A DNA stretch of 64,000 nt, from NCBI GenBank assembly GCA_963576475.1, contig OY754972.1, forward strand, positions 11,739,062 through 11,803,061, read 5' to 3'. Within the stretch, counting starts at the first letter, position 1, and each line of letters starts with the position of its first letter. The translations under genes and the position numbers were made by a program. Shown in pieces: positions 43,186 to 59,479 of this stretch. Under the pieces are notes generated by a model. It searched no databases, had not been told where the DNA came from, and saw only the letters and a program-made list of their open reading frames with translations. This DNA comes from Molanna angustata (lineage: Eukaryota > Arthropoda > Insecta > Trichoptera > Molannidae).

Positions 43186-46100
43186 TTTTTCTAGTATATA
43201 ATTTTTCTTCCGATAGTATATTTTTATGATAAGATAGACAAACTTTTAATGCAGTATGGTGTAGAATGCTTATGTTGTATGAAATATTTTAAAAAAAGCA
43301 GATAAATTTTGTTATAAAGAACGCGAGAGCATTTTCCAAATTTTGACAGGTGATATCATATGAAGATTTTTTTTGTTATTTATGGAAAGCTAATCAGTTC
43401 TATGTTCAAGCTCTTTACATTATAACATGAAATCAAATTACTGAACTTTTCCATACATAGAAATTTATCTAATTACATTTTTATTCATACTAAATGTTAC
43501 TACCAGGAATATAAATTTTCTTCCGATAGTATATTTTTATGTTAAGATAAACAAAATATTAATGCAGTATAGTGAAGAATGCTTATGTTGTATGAAATAT
43601 TTTAAAAAAAGCAGATAAATTTTGTTTTAAAGAACGCGAGAGCATTTTCAAAATTTTGACACGTGATATTATATGAAGATTTTTTTTGTTATTTATGGAA
43701 AACTAATCAGTTCTATGTTCAAGCTCTTTACATTTTAACATGAAATCAAATTACTGAACTTTTCCATACATAGAAATTTATCTAATTACATTATTATTCA
43801 TACTAAATGTTACTATCAGGAATATAAATTTTCTTCCGATAGTATATTTTTATGATAAGATAGACAAACTTTTAATGCAGTATGGTGTAGAATGCTTATG
43901 TTGTATGAAATATTTTAAAAAAAGCAGATAAATTTTGTTCTAAAGAACGCGAGAGCATTTTCCAAATTTTGACAGGTGATATCATATGAAGATTTTTTTT
44001 GTTATTTATGGAAAGCTAATCAGTTCTATGTTCAAGCTCTTTACATTATAACATGAAATCAAATTACTGAACTTTTCCATACATAGAAATTTATCTAATT
44101 ACATTTTTATTCATACTAAATGTTACTACCAGGAATATAAATTTTCTTCCGATAGTATATTTTTATGTTAAGATAGACAAACTTTTAATGCAGTATGGTG
44201 TAGAATGCTTATGTTGTATGAAATATTTTAAAAAAAGCAGATAAATTTTGTTCTAAAGAACGCGAGAGCATTTTCCAAATTTTGACAGGTGATATCATAT
44301 GAAGATTTTTTTTGTTATTTATGGAAAGCTAATCAGTTCTATGTTCAAGCTCTTTACATTATAACATGAAATCAAATTACTGAACTTTTCCATACATAGA
44401 AATTTATCTAATAACATTTTTATTCATACTAAATGTTACTACCAGGAATATAAATTTTCTTCCGATAGTATATTTTTATGTTAAGATAAACAAAATATTA
44501 ATGCAGTATAGTGAAGAATGCTTATGTTGTATGAAATATTTTAAAAAAAGCAGATAAATTTTGTTTTAAAGAACGCGAGAGCATTTTCAAAATTTTGACA
44601 CGTGATATTATATGAAGATTTTTTTTGTTATTTATGGAAAGCTAATCAGTTCTATGTTCAAGCTCTTTACATTATAACATGAAATCAAATTACTGAACTT
44701 TTCCATACATAGAAATTTATCTAATTACATTATTATTCATACTAAATGTTACTATCAGGAATATAAATTTTCTTCCGATAGTATATTTTTATGTTAAGAT
44801 AGACAAACTATTAATACAGTATAGTGAAGAATGCTTATGTTGTATGAAATATTTTAAAAAAAGCAGATAAATTTTGTTTTAAAGAACGCGAGAGCATTTT
44901 TCAAATTTTGACAGGTGATATCATATGAAGAATTTTTTTGTTATTTATGGAAAGCTAATCAGTTCTATGTTCAAGCTCTTTACATTATATCATGAAATCA
45001 AATTACTACACGTTTCCATACATAGAAATTTATCTAATTACATTTTTATTCATACTAAATGTTACTATCAGGAATATAAATTTTCTTCCGATAGTATATT
45101 TTTATGTTATGATAAACAAACTATTAATGCAGTATAGTGAAGAATGCTTATGTTGTATGAAATATTTTAAAAAAAGCAGATAAATTTTGTTTTAAAGAAC
45201 GCGAGAGCATTTTCAAAATTTTGACACGTGATATTATATGAAGATTTTTTTTGTTATTTATGGAAAACTAATCAGTTCTATGTTCAAGCTCTTTACATTA
45301 TAACATGAAATCAAATTACTGAACTTTTCCATATATAGAAATTTATCTAATTACATTATTATTCATACTAAATGTTACTATCAGGAATATAAATTTTCTT
45401 CCGATAGGATATATTTATATTAAGATAGACAAACTTTTAATGCAGTATGGTGAAGAATGCTTATGTTGTATGAAATATTTTAAAAAAAGCAGATAAATTT
45501 TGTTCTAAAGAACGCGAGAGCATTTTCCAAATTTTGACAGGTGATATCATATGAAGATTTTTTTTGTTATTTATGGAAAGCTAATCAGTTCTATGTTCAA
45601 GCTCTTTACATTATAACATGAAATCAAATTACTGAACTTTTCCATACAAAGAAATTTATCTAATTACATTTTTATTCATACTAAATGTTACTACCAGGAA
45701 TATAAATTTTCTTCCGATAGTATATTTTTATGTTAAGATAAACAAAATATTAATGCAGTATAGTGAAGAATGCTTATGTTGTATGAAATATTTTAAAAAA
45801 AGCAGATAAATTTTGTTTTAAAGAACGCGAGAGCATTTTCAAAATTTTGACACGTGATATTATATGAAGATTTTTTTTGTTATTTATGGAAAGCTAATCA
45901 GTTCTATGTTCAAGCTCTTTACATTATAACATGAAATCAAATTACTGAACTTTTCCATACATAGAAATTTATCTAATTACATTATTATTCATACTAAATG
46001 TTACTATCAGGAATATAAATTTTCTTCCGATAGTATATTTTTATGTTAAGATAAACAAACTATTAATGCAGTATAGTGAAGAATGCTTATGTTGTATGAA

Positions 46101-46445
46101 ATATTTTAAAAAAAGCAGATAAATTTTGTTCTAAAGAACGCGAGAGCATTTTCCAAATTTTGACAGGTGATATCATATGAAGATTTTTTTTGTTATTTAT
46201 GGAAAGCTAATCAGTTCTATGTTCAAGCTCTTTACATTATAACATGAAATCAAATTACTAAACGTTTCCATACATAGAAATTTATCTAATTACATTTTTA
46301 TTCATACTAAATGTTACTACCAGGAATATAAATTTTCTTCCGATAGTATATTTTTATGTTAAGATAGACAAACTATTAATGCAGTATAGTGAAGACTGCT
46401 TATGTTGTATGAAATATTTTAAAAAAAGCAGATAAATTTTGTTTC
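43186..46445. repeat. 313-bp satellite array, block 2 (11 monomers)
   Basis: Same monomer as block 1, with anchors from 43252 to 46381. It is nearly base-for-base the same as block 3 over most of its length, including shared variant monomers (for example GATAGGATATATTTATATTAA). Confidence 0.95.
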
Positions 46446-47290
46446 AAAGAGCGTTAGAGCATTTTGACAATGTTTACGTGTGATATCATATGAAGAAATT
46501 ATATGATATCTATGAAAAGCTAATCAGTTCTAAGTTCAAGCTATTAATATTCTTCTATCAATATGAAATCAATGAACTGATCATTGCCAAATATAAAAAA
46601 ATTCTCTTGTTACATATAAGTTTCATACAAATATCCATTAAATAAAATATAATTTTTGAAACCGTTGAATATTTTTCTTTTAACATTGACCAACTTTGAA
46701 TACAATTTTATGAAGATTCTTGGTGTTGTATAAATAGTTGAAACCAAATTAAAATATCTCTAATTTCCAGGTCGTGAGAGCATTTTTTCAGTTTTAATAG
46801 ATGAAATCATAAAGAAACATTGGGAAAAAATGAACCGTTGTCTATGGAAAACTAATCAGCTCTAAGTTTATGGACTTAACACATGTGATATCAATATGAA
46901 GTCAATCGGACTTATAGTTTGGGCTGCAGAGAGGACACAAAAAAAAAACAACGTAAATGATGAATTCATAGAGAAGAAATCAAAAGTTGTCTATGGAAAA
47001 CTAATCAGCTCTAGGTCTTTGCACTTTACACATATGATGTTAATATGAAGTCGATCAGACTTATAGTTTGGGCTGTAGAGAGGACACAAAAAAGATAAAT
47101 GCTACGGCGTACGGCGTACGGCGTACGGCGTACAGCGTATACGCCATACACACAAACACATCACGACGAAACTCATAGTGTGCATTCTCTACATGATACC
47201 CATTGAGAAATTGATGTAAAAAAAATACGCTTAAATTTTGCGAAATCATGACTCTCCCCTATTCCATAGTGTGGAGAGTAATAATAATAA
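46446..47290. repeat. Higher-order block tail 2
   Basis: This copies the tail at 42346 with four GGCGTAC units instead of three and TTTACGTGTGATATC where tail 1 has TTTACACGTGATATC. Tail 3 agrees with tail 2 at both sites, so tails 2 and 3 are the closest pair. Confidence 0.93.
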
Positions 47291-50200
47291 ACTGTTTTTT
47301 CTAGTATATAATTTTTCTTCCGATAGTATATTTTTATGATAAGATAGACAAACTTTTAATGCAGTATGGTGTAGAATGCTTATGTTGTATGAAATATTTT
47401 AAAAAAAGCAGATAAATTTTGTTATAAAGAACGCGAGAGCATTTTCCAAATTTTGACAGGTGATATCATATGAAGATTTTTTTTGTTATTTATGGAAAGC
47501 TAATCAGTTCTATGTTCAAGCTCTTTACATTATAACATGAAATCAAATTACTGAACTTTTCCATACATAGAAATTTATCTAATTACATTTTTATTCATAC
47601 TAAATGTTACTACCAGGAATATAAATTTTCTTCCGATAGTATATTTTTATGTTAAGATAAACAAAATATTAATGCAGTATAGTGAAGAATGCTTATGTTG
47701 TATGAAATATTTTAAAAAAAGCAGATAAATTTTGTTTTAAAGAACGCGAGAGCATTTTCAAAATTTTGACACGTGATATTATATGAAGATTTTTTTTGTT
47801 ATTTATGGAAAACTAATCAGTTCTATGTTCAAGCTCTTTACATTTTAACATGAAATCAAATTACTGAACTTTTCCATACATAGAAATTTATCTAATTACA
47901 TTATTATTCATACTAAATGTTACTATCAGGAATATAAATTTTCTTCCGATAGTATATTTTTATGATAAGATAGACAAACTTTTAATGCAGTATGGTGTAG
48001 AATGCTTATGTTGTATGAAATATTTTAAAAAAAGCAGATAAATTTTGTTCTAAAGAACGCGAGAGCATTTTCCAAATTTTGACAGGTGATATCATATGAA
48101 GATTTTTTTTGTTATTTATGGAAAGCTAATCAGTTCTATGTTCAAGCTCTTTACATTATAACATGAAATCAAATTACTGAACTTTTCCATACATAGAAAT
48201 TTATCTAATTACATTTTTATTCATACTAAATGTTACTACCAGGAATATAAATTTTCTTCCGATAGTATATTTTTATGTTAAGATAGACAAACTTTTAATG
48301 CAGTATGGTGTAGAATGCTTATGTTGTATGAAATATTTTAAAAAAAGCAGATAAATTTTGTTCTAAAGAACGCGAGAGCATTTTCCAAATTTTGACAGGT
48401 GATATCATATGAAGATTTTTTTTGTTATTTATGGAAAGCTAATCAGTTCTATGTTCAAGCTCTTTACATTATAACATGAAATCAAATTACTGAACTTTTC
48501 CATACATAGAAATTTATCTAATTACATTTTTATTCATACTAAATGTTACTACCAGGAATATAAATTTTCTTCCGATAGTATATTTTTATGTTAAGATAAA
48601 CAAAATATTAATGCAGTATAGTGAAGAATGCTTATGTTGTATGAAATATTTTAAAAAAAGCAGATAAATTTTGTTTTAAAGAACGCGAGAGCATTTTCAA
48701 AATTTTGACACGTGATATTATATGAAGATTTTTTTTGTTATTTATGGAAAGCTAATCAGTTCTATGTTCAAGCTCTTTACATTATAACATGAAATCAAAT
48801 TACTGAACTTTTCCATACATAGAAATTTATCTAATTACATTATTATTCATACTAAATGTTACTATCAGGAATATAAATTTTCTTCCGATAGTATATTTTT
48901 ATGTTAAGATAGACAAACTATTAATACAGTATAGTGAAGAATGCTTATGTTGTATGAAATATTTTAAAAAAAGCAGATAAATTTTGTTTTAAAGAACGCG
49001 AGAGCATTTTTCAAATTTTGACAGGTGATATCATATGAAGAATTTTTTTGTTATTTATGGAAAGCAAATCAGTTCTATGTTCAAGCTCTTTACATTATAT
49101 CATGAAATCAAATTACTACACGTTTCCATACATAGAAATTTATCTAATTACATTTTTATTCATACTAAATGTTACTATCAGGAATATAAATTTTCTTCCG
49201 ATAGTATATTTTTATGTTAAGATAAACAAACTATTAATGCAGTATAGTGAAGAATGCTTATGTTGTATGAAATATTTTAAAAAAAGCAGATAAATTTTGT
49301 TTTAAAGAACGCGAGAGCATTTTCAAAATTTTGACACGTGATATTATATGAAGATTTTTTTTGTTATTTATGGAAAGCTAATCAGTTCTATGTTCAAGCT
49401 CTTTACATTTTAACATGAAATCAAATTACTGAACTTTTCCATACATAGAAATTTATCTAATTACATTATTATTCATACTAAATGTTACTATCAGGAATAT
49501 AAATTTTCTTCCGATAATATATTTTTATGTTAAGATAGACAAACTATTAATGCAGTATAGTGAAGAATGCTTATGTTGTATGAAATATTTTAAAAAAAGC
49601 AGATAAATTTTGTTTTAAAGAACGCGAGAGCATTTTTCAAATTTTGACAGGTGATATCATATGAAGAATTTTTTTGTTATTTATGGAAAGCTAATCAGTT
49701 CTATGTTCAAGCTCTTTACATTATATCATGAAATCAAATTACTACACGTTTCCATACATAGAAATTTATCTAATTACATTTTTATTCATACTAAATGTTA
49801 CTATCAGGAATATAAATTTTCTTCCGATAGTATATTTTTATGTTATGATAAACAAACTATTAATGCAGTATAGTGAAGAATGCTTATGTTGTATGAAATA
49901 TTTTAAAAAAAGCAGATAAATTTTGTTTTAAAGAACGCGAGAGCATTTTCAAAATTTTGACACGTGATATTATATGAAGATTTTTTTTGTTATTTATGGA
50001 AAACTAATCAGTTCTATGTTCAAGCTCTTTACATTATAACATGAAATCAAATTACTGAACTTTTCCATATATAGAAATTTATCTAATTACATTATTATTC
50101 ATACTAAATGTTACTATCAGGAATATAAATTTTCTTCCGATAGGATATATTTATATTAAGATAGACAAACTTTTAATGCAGTATGGTGAAGAATGCTTAT

Positions 50201-51185
50201 GTTGTATGAAATATTTTAAAAAAAGCAGATAAATTTTGTTCTAAAGAACGCGAGAGCATTTTCCAAATTTTGACAGGTGATATCATATGAAGATTTTTTT
50301 TGTTATTTATGGAAAGCTAATCAGTTCTATGTTCAAGCTCTTTACATTATAACATGAAATCAAATTACTGAACTTTTCCATACAAAGAAATTTATCTAAT
50401 TACATTTTTATTCATACTAAATGTTACTACCAGGAATATAAATTTTCTTCCGATAGTATATTTTTATGTTAAGATAAACAAAATATTAATGCAGTATAGT
50501 GAAGAATGCTTATGTTGTATGAAATATTTTAAAAAAAGCAGATAAATTTTGTTTTAAAGAACGCGAGAGCATTTTCAAAATTTTGACACGTGATATTATA
50601 TGAAGATTTTTTTTGTTATTTATGGAAAGCTAATCAGTTCTATGTTCAAGCTCTTTACATTATAACATGAAATCAAATTACTGAACTTTTCCATACATAG
50701 AAATTTATCTAATTACATTATTATTCATACTAAATGTTACTATCAGGAATATAAATTTTCTTCCGATAGTATATTTTTATGTTAAGATAAACAAACTATT
50801 AATGCAGTATAGTGAAGAATGCTTATGTTGTATGAAATATTTTAAAAAAAGCAGATAAATTTTGTTCTAAAGAACGCGAGAGCATTTTCCAAATTTTGAC
50901 AGGTGATATCATATGAAGATTTTTTTTGTTATTTATGGAAAGCTAATCAGTTCTATGTTCAAGCTCTTTACATTATAACATGAAATCAAATTACTAAACG
51001 TTTCCATACATAGAAATTTATCTAATTACATTTTTATTCATACTAAATGTTACTACCAGGAATATAAATTTTCTTCCGATAGTATATTTTTATGTTAAGA
51101 TAGACAAACTATTAATGCAGTATAGTGAAGACTGCTTATGTTGTATGAAATATTTTAAAAAAAGCAGATAAATTTTGTTTCAAAG
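47291..51185. repeat. 313-bp satellite array, block 3 (13 monomers)
   Basis: Anchors run from 47352 to 51117, two monomers more than block 2. The extra pair lies near 49000-49660 and itself resembles the adjacent monomers, pointing to unequal exchange. Confidence 0.94.
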
Positions 51186-52016
51186 AGCGTTAGAGCATTT
51201 TGACAATGTTTACGTGTGATATCATATGAAGAAATTATATGATATCTATGAAAAGCTAATCAGTTCTAAGTTCAAGCTATTAATATTCTTCTATCAATAT
51301 GAAATCAATGAACTGATCATTGCCAAATATAAAAAAATTCTCTTGTTACATATAAGTTTCATACAAATATCCATTAAATAAAATATAATTTTTGAAACCG
51401 TTGAATATTTTTCTTTTAACATTGACCAACTTTGAATACAATTTTATGAAGATTCTTGGTGTTGTATAAATAGTTGAAACCAAATTAAAATATCTCTAAT
51501 TTCCAGGTCGTGAGAGCATTTTTTCAGTTTTAATAGATGAAATCATAAAGAAACATTGGGAAAAAATGAACCGTTGTCTATGGAAAACTAATCAGCTCTA
51601 AGTTTATGGACTTAACACATGTGATATCAATATGAAGTCAATCGGACTTATAGTTTGGGCTGCAGAGAGGACACAAAAAAAAAACAACGTAAATGATGAA
51701 TTCATAGAGAAGAAATCAAAAGTTGTCTATGGAAAACTAATCAGCTCTAGGTCTTTGCACTTTACACATATGATGTTAATATGAAGTCGATCAGACTTAT
51801 AGTTTGGGCTGTAGAGAGGACACAAAAAAGATAAATGCTACGGCGTACGGCGTACGGCGTACGGCGTACAGCGTATACGCCATACACACAAACACATCAC
51901 GACGAAACTCATAGTGTGCATTCTCTACATGATACCCATTGAGAAATTGATGTAAAAAAAATACGCTTAAATTTTGCGAAATCATGACTCTCCCCTATTC
52001 CATAGTGTGGAGAGTA
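51186..52016. repeat. Higher-order block tail 3 and right edge of satellite
   Basis: Same as tail 2 through the four GGCGTAC units to CCATAGTGTGGAGAGTA at 52016, after which the sequence becomes unrelated. Tails 1 and 2 continue instead into a new array with AATAATAATAAACTG. Confidence 0.92.
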
Positions 52017-52397
52017 AAAATATGAAAATCAGTAGGAATGGGCGCTCCAAAACACCTATTTAATAAATTCAAAATAATGCTTTTAATATTTTTTAAATTG
52101 TCAATACTGATGGTGTTTAATGTGAAGAACTCCATTATACTAGGTATTTTTTTAATCAAACCATAATGATTATGGTTCTACATGTATATTTTCCTTATAA
52201 TAGGACAGCCGTTCCCGGCTGACTAGGCCCTTATCAATTGGTAAACATAGAGTAATGTCTTTTTCTTATATACTAGAAATCGGTTTATTTTACAAAAACT
52301 ATACAAATTACTTTACATTACAATAATGAAATGTCCTAAATAGTTGTAGTGTAGCTGTTGAGGATATTTTATAAATGTTAAGTAATAATAATGAACA
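52017..52397. other. AT-rich DNA, nothing recognised
   Basis: No repeat or frame I can support lies between the satellite edge and the SINE. Confidence 0.5.
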
Positions 52398-52582
52398 CTT
52401 CCTTGCACCCTGCGCAAGTGGCGATTTTATTGCCGTATGGAAATTTCTTGCAACTAACCAGTGTTTCCAGCCCAGAGAAGCAATATTTGCGTGAGAAATA
52501 AATTTCTCCTCTGCTGGGAATCGAACCCAGGACACCCGCACAGAAACCGAACGGCTTACCAACTGTGCTAAGGCGGTCGGCA
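52398..52582 (-). mobile_element. tRNA-derived SINE, family 2
   Basis: The minus strand starts GCCGACCGCCTTAGCACAG, has the B box in CTGGGTTCGATTCCCAGC, and ends GCGCAGGGTGCAAGGAAG. Full length and best preserved of the four copies. Confidence 0.87.
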
Positions 52583-53982
52583 AGTAATTTGTATAGTTTT
52601 AAAATAAACCGTTTTCTAGTACCTACCTATATAAGAAAAATACATTATTAAATAATTACCCTAAGATTAAAAATAACCTAATATAATGTCTTTTATCCCA
52701 ATAAACAAATAAGTCAAATTAATGTTTCATTGTTTATGTGGTTAAAGGACGAATAATGAATATTAATAAGCTTATTGGGAAAAATCAAATAATTCAGTTA
52801 AGAAACATAGGAGTTTCAGAAAACACAGATAAGACATCGTGAATTCGAGAATAAATTACAATTGAGAAAAATGTAGGAATAAGAAATGTGACAAAATACG
52901 CATAAAAAGAAGAATTATATATTTCACAACTCTGATTACGTACAAACGTGTTTACTGAGAAAAATAAAGTTAGAAACAACAAAAACTGTATAATTAGGCC
53001 GAGGGAAAGAAAGTAGATACTTATTAATTAAGAGAGACACGTGGAACACCACCAGCTCGGTAAGAACAAGATCAAATATTTCGGAATCTACTTTAATATA
53101 TACCATTCTATAATATACATAAGTGGTAGGAATGGGACAGAACTAGGCTGAGAACATTACAAGATTTTGATTCGCACTACGCGTCCATTGATGTGGTATT
53201 GGAGGAGAGTATTGTTAATGAGGTGAGAACCTGTTTAGATATTCAATGAACTACATATAGGATAGTCTGTCATCTATCTGTTAACAAAGAATCCTTTAAT
53301 ATATTGGAAACTACATGGAATTCTACAAAGTAAACGCCTTCGGTGCCAAAAAAATAAAAAAATAATGTAGTTTTCGTCGTTTTTTTCTTGATAAATGAAA
53401 TGAACTACACGTAAAATATATCTTTCATAAATGGTCCCGTAGACGCTGTTTGAATTTTTCAAAGCTCCCATCACAAGCACGTATTTATTATATAAGCATT
53501 TTGTTCCAACGAACGGGCATTAAGGTCGTTCACATAACACAACGTATCTTGACATAAAGTACGTGTTAGAATATATGAATAATAATTATATTATAGCATA
53601 TATATGAGAATGTATACTATTATTATTATTTGTCTTGAAAAAATATATAACGCTTTCGGAATGTTGACAATAAAAGGGGAATCGTACCACGTATTCGCTT
53701 GACATTGTTTACATAAACTGAAAATTTCCAACAATTTCCATTACATACGTTACGTTTTTCCGACGTCAGATTTGACCAAACAATTTTCCACGATGCGAAT
53801 GCGGAAGACTAGAAGTGCCATTATAATAATGCCTTCGTCTAGGATCTGTGTAAGTTCAGAAAACCCTTTATTGCTAAACTTGAACACGACTCCGCTATCT
53901 GAAGCTGTCAGCCACCAGCGGTAAATATTGTTATTACTATTATTACACACAGAAAACCGCGAGTATGGGGAGATCAGTTAAT
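52583..53982. other. AT-rich DNA, nothing recognised
   Basis: Short frames on the minus strand (for example 53274-53480) have no recognisable product. Confidence 0.5.
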
Positions 53983-54179
53983 CCAACTGTCGATTCGTTC
54001 ATGAGAATTCAATTCTCTTAATGAATCGACATTATTAAGCCAAGATGCGTGTACGAAGGAAAATTTTGTATGGTGTAGTGGACTTTTTGCATGCTAATAG
54101 CACCAACTAGAGGCCTCGCAGCATATATGTTCCAATACATGGATTTTCTCAGAATTCGGAGTAGAACATTTTATGTGAG

Positions 54180-54224
<45 letters not shown>

Positions 54225-55797
54225 TGTGTGTCTGTCTGTCCCCCCTTATAACTTTTGATCCGCTTAATTTACAGAGCCCAAAATTTTAAAATATATTAAA
54301 AATTACAAGCCTACAAAACTTTTATACTCAGAATTGTGAATTTTTGTTTCAGTCAGGGGTTATCAACTTTTGAAATTTTGATTTATTTTTCCATATATCT
54401 CAGAAACCGTAAAAGCTAGAACGCTGAAATTTGTTATAAACATAGACAAATACAAAATCTCAAATTAGTTTTTTTAAAAAATTCCAGGGTTTCTCAAACA
54501 TTTTTTATTAATAAAAATATTTTTTTTATGACAAATTTATGAGTTTAACTGCCTATATTTCCAATTTTTTTTTAATATCGAAAAAAGGCGAAACACGCTA
54601 ACTAGAAAATTTTATTTTCTATAAAAAATATTAAAATTGTATTAGCACATTGCAAATTTTTTCAACAATTTTTATAAAAATTGAATTTAGTGACGACATT
54701 GTTTCATACAATTTGTATGGAAGTAGCCTACTCACAATATCTAAGAAGACTTAATAATTTGATACTAATCTCCAAACATACATACATACCATCATGCTGT
54801 TTTCACATTCTGGGTAGGATCAAAGGACTGACCTCCATACTATCCTATCTTGACATACATACCTAGGTACATGTATGTGTAACACATGAGATCCAACTGT
54901 CGATAGCGATAGTATGTATAGTTGAAGAATAAGTACCAAACTATAAACCCATAAATACAAGTTATTTAATATTTTAAGATATTTGGTTTTCTATACAAAA
55001 ACATGTAGGTGTGTATGTATGTCAGGATAGGAGAGTAAAGAAGTCAGTCCTTTTATCCTACCCAGAATATGATAACAGCTTGATGGTGTGTATGTATGTT
55101 TGAAGATTAAGTATCAAACTATTGAGAGTCCCCGTAGATATTGTGTAGTGTATACTGTCGTCATTAAATTAATATTTTTTTAAATTGTTAAAAAAAAAGT
55201 TTTAGTAGTACCTATTTATTATATACGTATTTTTTTATAGAAAATTCAATTATCTATTTGGTGTGTTTCGGCGTTTTCGATATTTTTTAAATGTTTGGAA
55301 ATATAGGCAGTTAAACACATAAATTTATCATAATTAACTGTTTTTGTTAATAAAAAAAGGTTTTAGAAACTCTGGAATTTAAAAAAAAATTGAAATTTTA
55401 TACCAATTGTTAGAGTTCTAGCTTTTATGATTTTTGATATATATGAAAAAATAAAGTAAAAATTGAAAAGTTGATAATCCCTGATTGAAACAAAAATTCG
55501 AAATTCTTAGTACAAAATTTATGTGTCTGAAATTTAAGGCTCTGTGCATTGAGCGCATCAAAAGGAATAAGGGGACACACACACACACAGACACGCTCAA
55601 TGTTCTACTCTGAATTCTTAGTAAATCCATGTATGGAACATATATACTGCGAAGCCTCAAGTTGGTGTTTTTTGACTTAAAAGTTGAAAAAAACATGAAA
55701 AATAAAGACCTGTTCATAAAAATCTCTCGTATATTGGCTTGATACTTTTTTCGATATGTTAAGTGAAATAAATTATCTTGAACAAATCGACAGTTGG
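53983..55797. mobile_element. 1.8-kb inverted-repeat element (family E)
   Basis: The left end CCAACTGTCGATTCGTTCA and the reverse complement of the right end, CCAACTGTCGATTTGTTCA, match. The two arms (about 53983-54910 and 55000-55797) carry the same sequence in opposite orientations: GTAGAACATT, a GT-rich microsatellite, CTCAGAAACCGTAAAAGC, AACTGCCTATATTTCC and TAGGATCAAAGGACTGACC. Identity is moderate. No coding frame is convincing. Relatives are at 27968 and 61165. Confidence 0.8.
54184..54228. repeat. GT microsatellite
   Basis: An uninterrupted run of GT dinucleotides inside the left arm of the inverted-repeat element. The right arm has a shorter CA run at the matching place (55575-55588). 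Confidence 0.9.
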
Positions 55798-56797
55798 ACA
55801 ATTCACGATATATATAAATACCTAACTATAATGAGTTATCTACCTAAATCAATGCTTTATATGAATCTGGTCATTTGTATTTTTTTATCTGCGTTGTTTT
55901 GCATTCGAAATAATACGACTACCTTCATCAAATCAACTACATTATTTTTAAACTTAGTTTTTATCTTGTCTTTATAGTGTTTTCACTATGACTTATGATT
56001 AACTTAAATTCCTGGTTAATAAATCTTTGCTTACGGGGGTTTCCATCGTATTAATTTATCCAAGATTAACAAAGCAAAATTCTAATAAGAGTTAAAATAT
56101 ATTATGAATAAATACCCACAAATTCAGCGGCATACTCATTCATTTATACTGTCGCAATGCATATTAATTCCAACTCACGTTTTCCGTTTTCACACAGTAC
56201 CTGCAAGTTTAAAATATAGAGGCTCTCCATATTATTAGACTCATAGAAAAATGAGTACCTACCGATCTTTAAAAAAAAAATACTCGTGAGAGTGACAAAT
56301 GCATCCAAATAAGTTATTTTTGTTGCTATATTTATTATTACGCATTAATTAAAGATTATTTTTAACCTTTTACGTCATTTAGAAACAATTAGATATGAAA
56401 AATATCATAGAATAATTTAATTTTGAAACATGCGAACATGCCAATACCAAACAATAATATAATTTATCAACTAACAAATCCCCAAATAATATATAATCAA
56501 TGCTAATATGAAGATACATTCATTATTTAAGGAATATTAAAAAAAATAGTAAATTACTGCGTGTCTAATAAAATGACAAGCCACTGTACTTTGCTAATTT
56601 TAACCCAGAGTAAATAATAAATATGCATACAAATGTGGTGTTTATTGCAAAATTTTCGGAATAAAATTAGAGTAATAATAGGTATTAACTAGAGACATGA
56701 ATTATTCGCGTTTTTTAGTAAAATGGTGACATTTTTGATAAATCGATGTTATTCACTACAGAATAAATGTAAATTAAGAGAAATCAACACACGAATA
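55798..56797. other. AT-rich DNA, nothing recognised
   Basis: Contains a 73-codon frame (55756-55977) without recognisable motifs. I do not call a gene. Confidence 0.5.
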
Positions 56798-56995
56798 AGT
56801 CGAATATTTTTTTATTGCATATACGCAAACATTGGATTTTTACCCTGTCGAAAGTCAAATGCTATTTTTTATTGACAAACTTTTTAACATCTCAATAGAG
56901 ACAAAGTTGGGTTATTGTAAAGGAATCAGGACCAACTTCGAACCAACTTTGTTTCTATTGAGATATTAAAAAGTTTCTCAATAAAAATAGGTATC
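56798..56995 (+). mobile_element. TIR element family C, folded-back copy
   Basis: The left terminal repeat (TCGAATATTTTTTTATTGCA, AAACATTGGATTTTTACCC) leads to ACATCTCAATAGAGACAAAG. Within 60 bp the reverse complement (CTTTGTTTCTATTGAGATAT) follows, so the inner part forms a hairpin. This is a rearranged copy. Confidence 0.7.
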
Positions 56996-57079
56996 TCATG
57001 ACTAAGTTATGCAATTTTTTTACTATCAAATACGGATAAATAATTTTAATTAAAAAGTTTGAAATTAAAATTGTTTGAA

Positions 57080-59473
<2,394 letters not shown>

Positions 59474-59479
59474 ACATAA

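Noticed and set aside
40508..49919. Recurring 61-81-codon frames (MKNFFVIYGKLISSMFK and similar) suggesting a small-gene family
   Set aside because: They are parts of the 313-bp satellite monomer. Most monomers break the frame and no codon-level constraint is apparent. Two overlapping frames in the same monomer are open together.
39690..52016. Regular repeats resembling a CRISPR array
   Set aside because: The repeats are directly adjacent 313-bp monomers with no unique spacers, there is no cas gene, and the DNA is eukaryotic.
55418..55801. 127-codon minus frame
   Set aside because: It lies wholly inside the right arm of the inverted-repeat element, has no recognisable motif, and the matching left arm does not preserve it.
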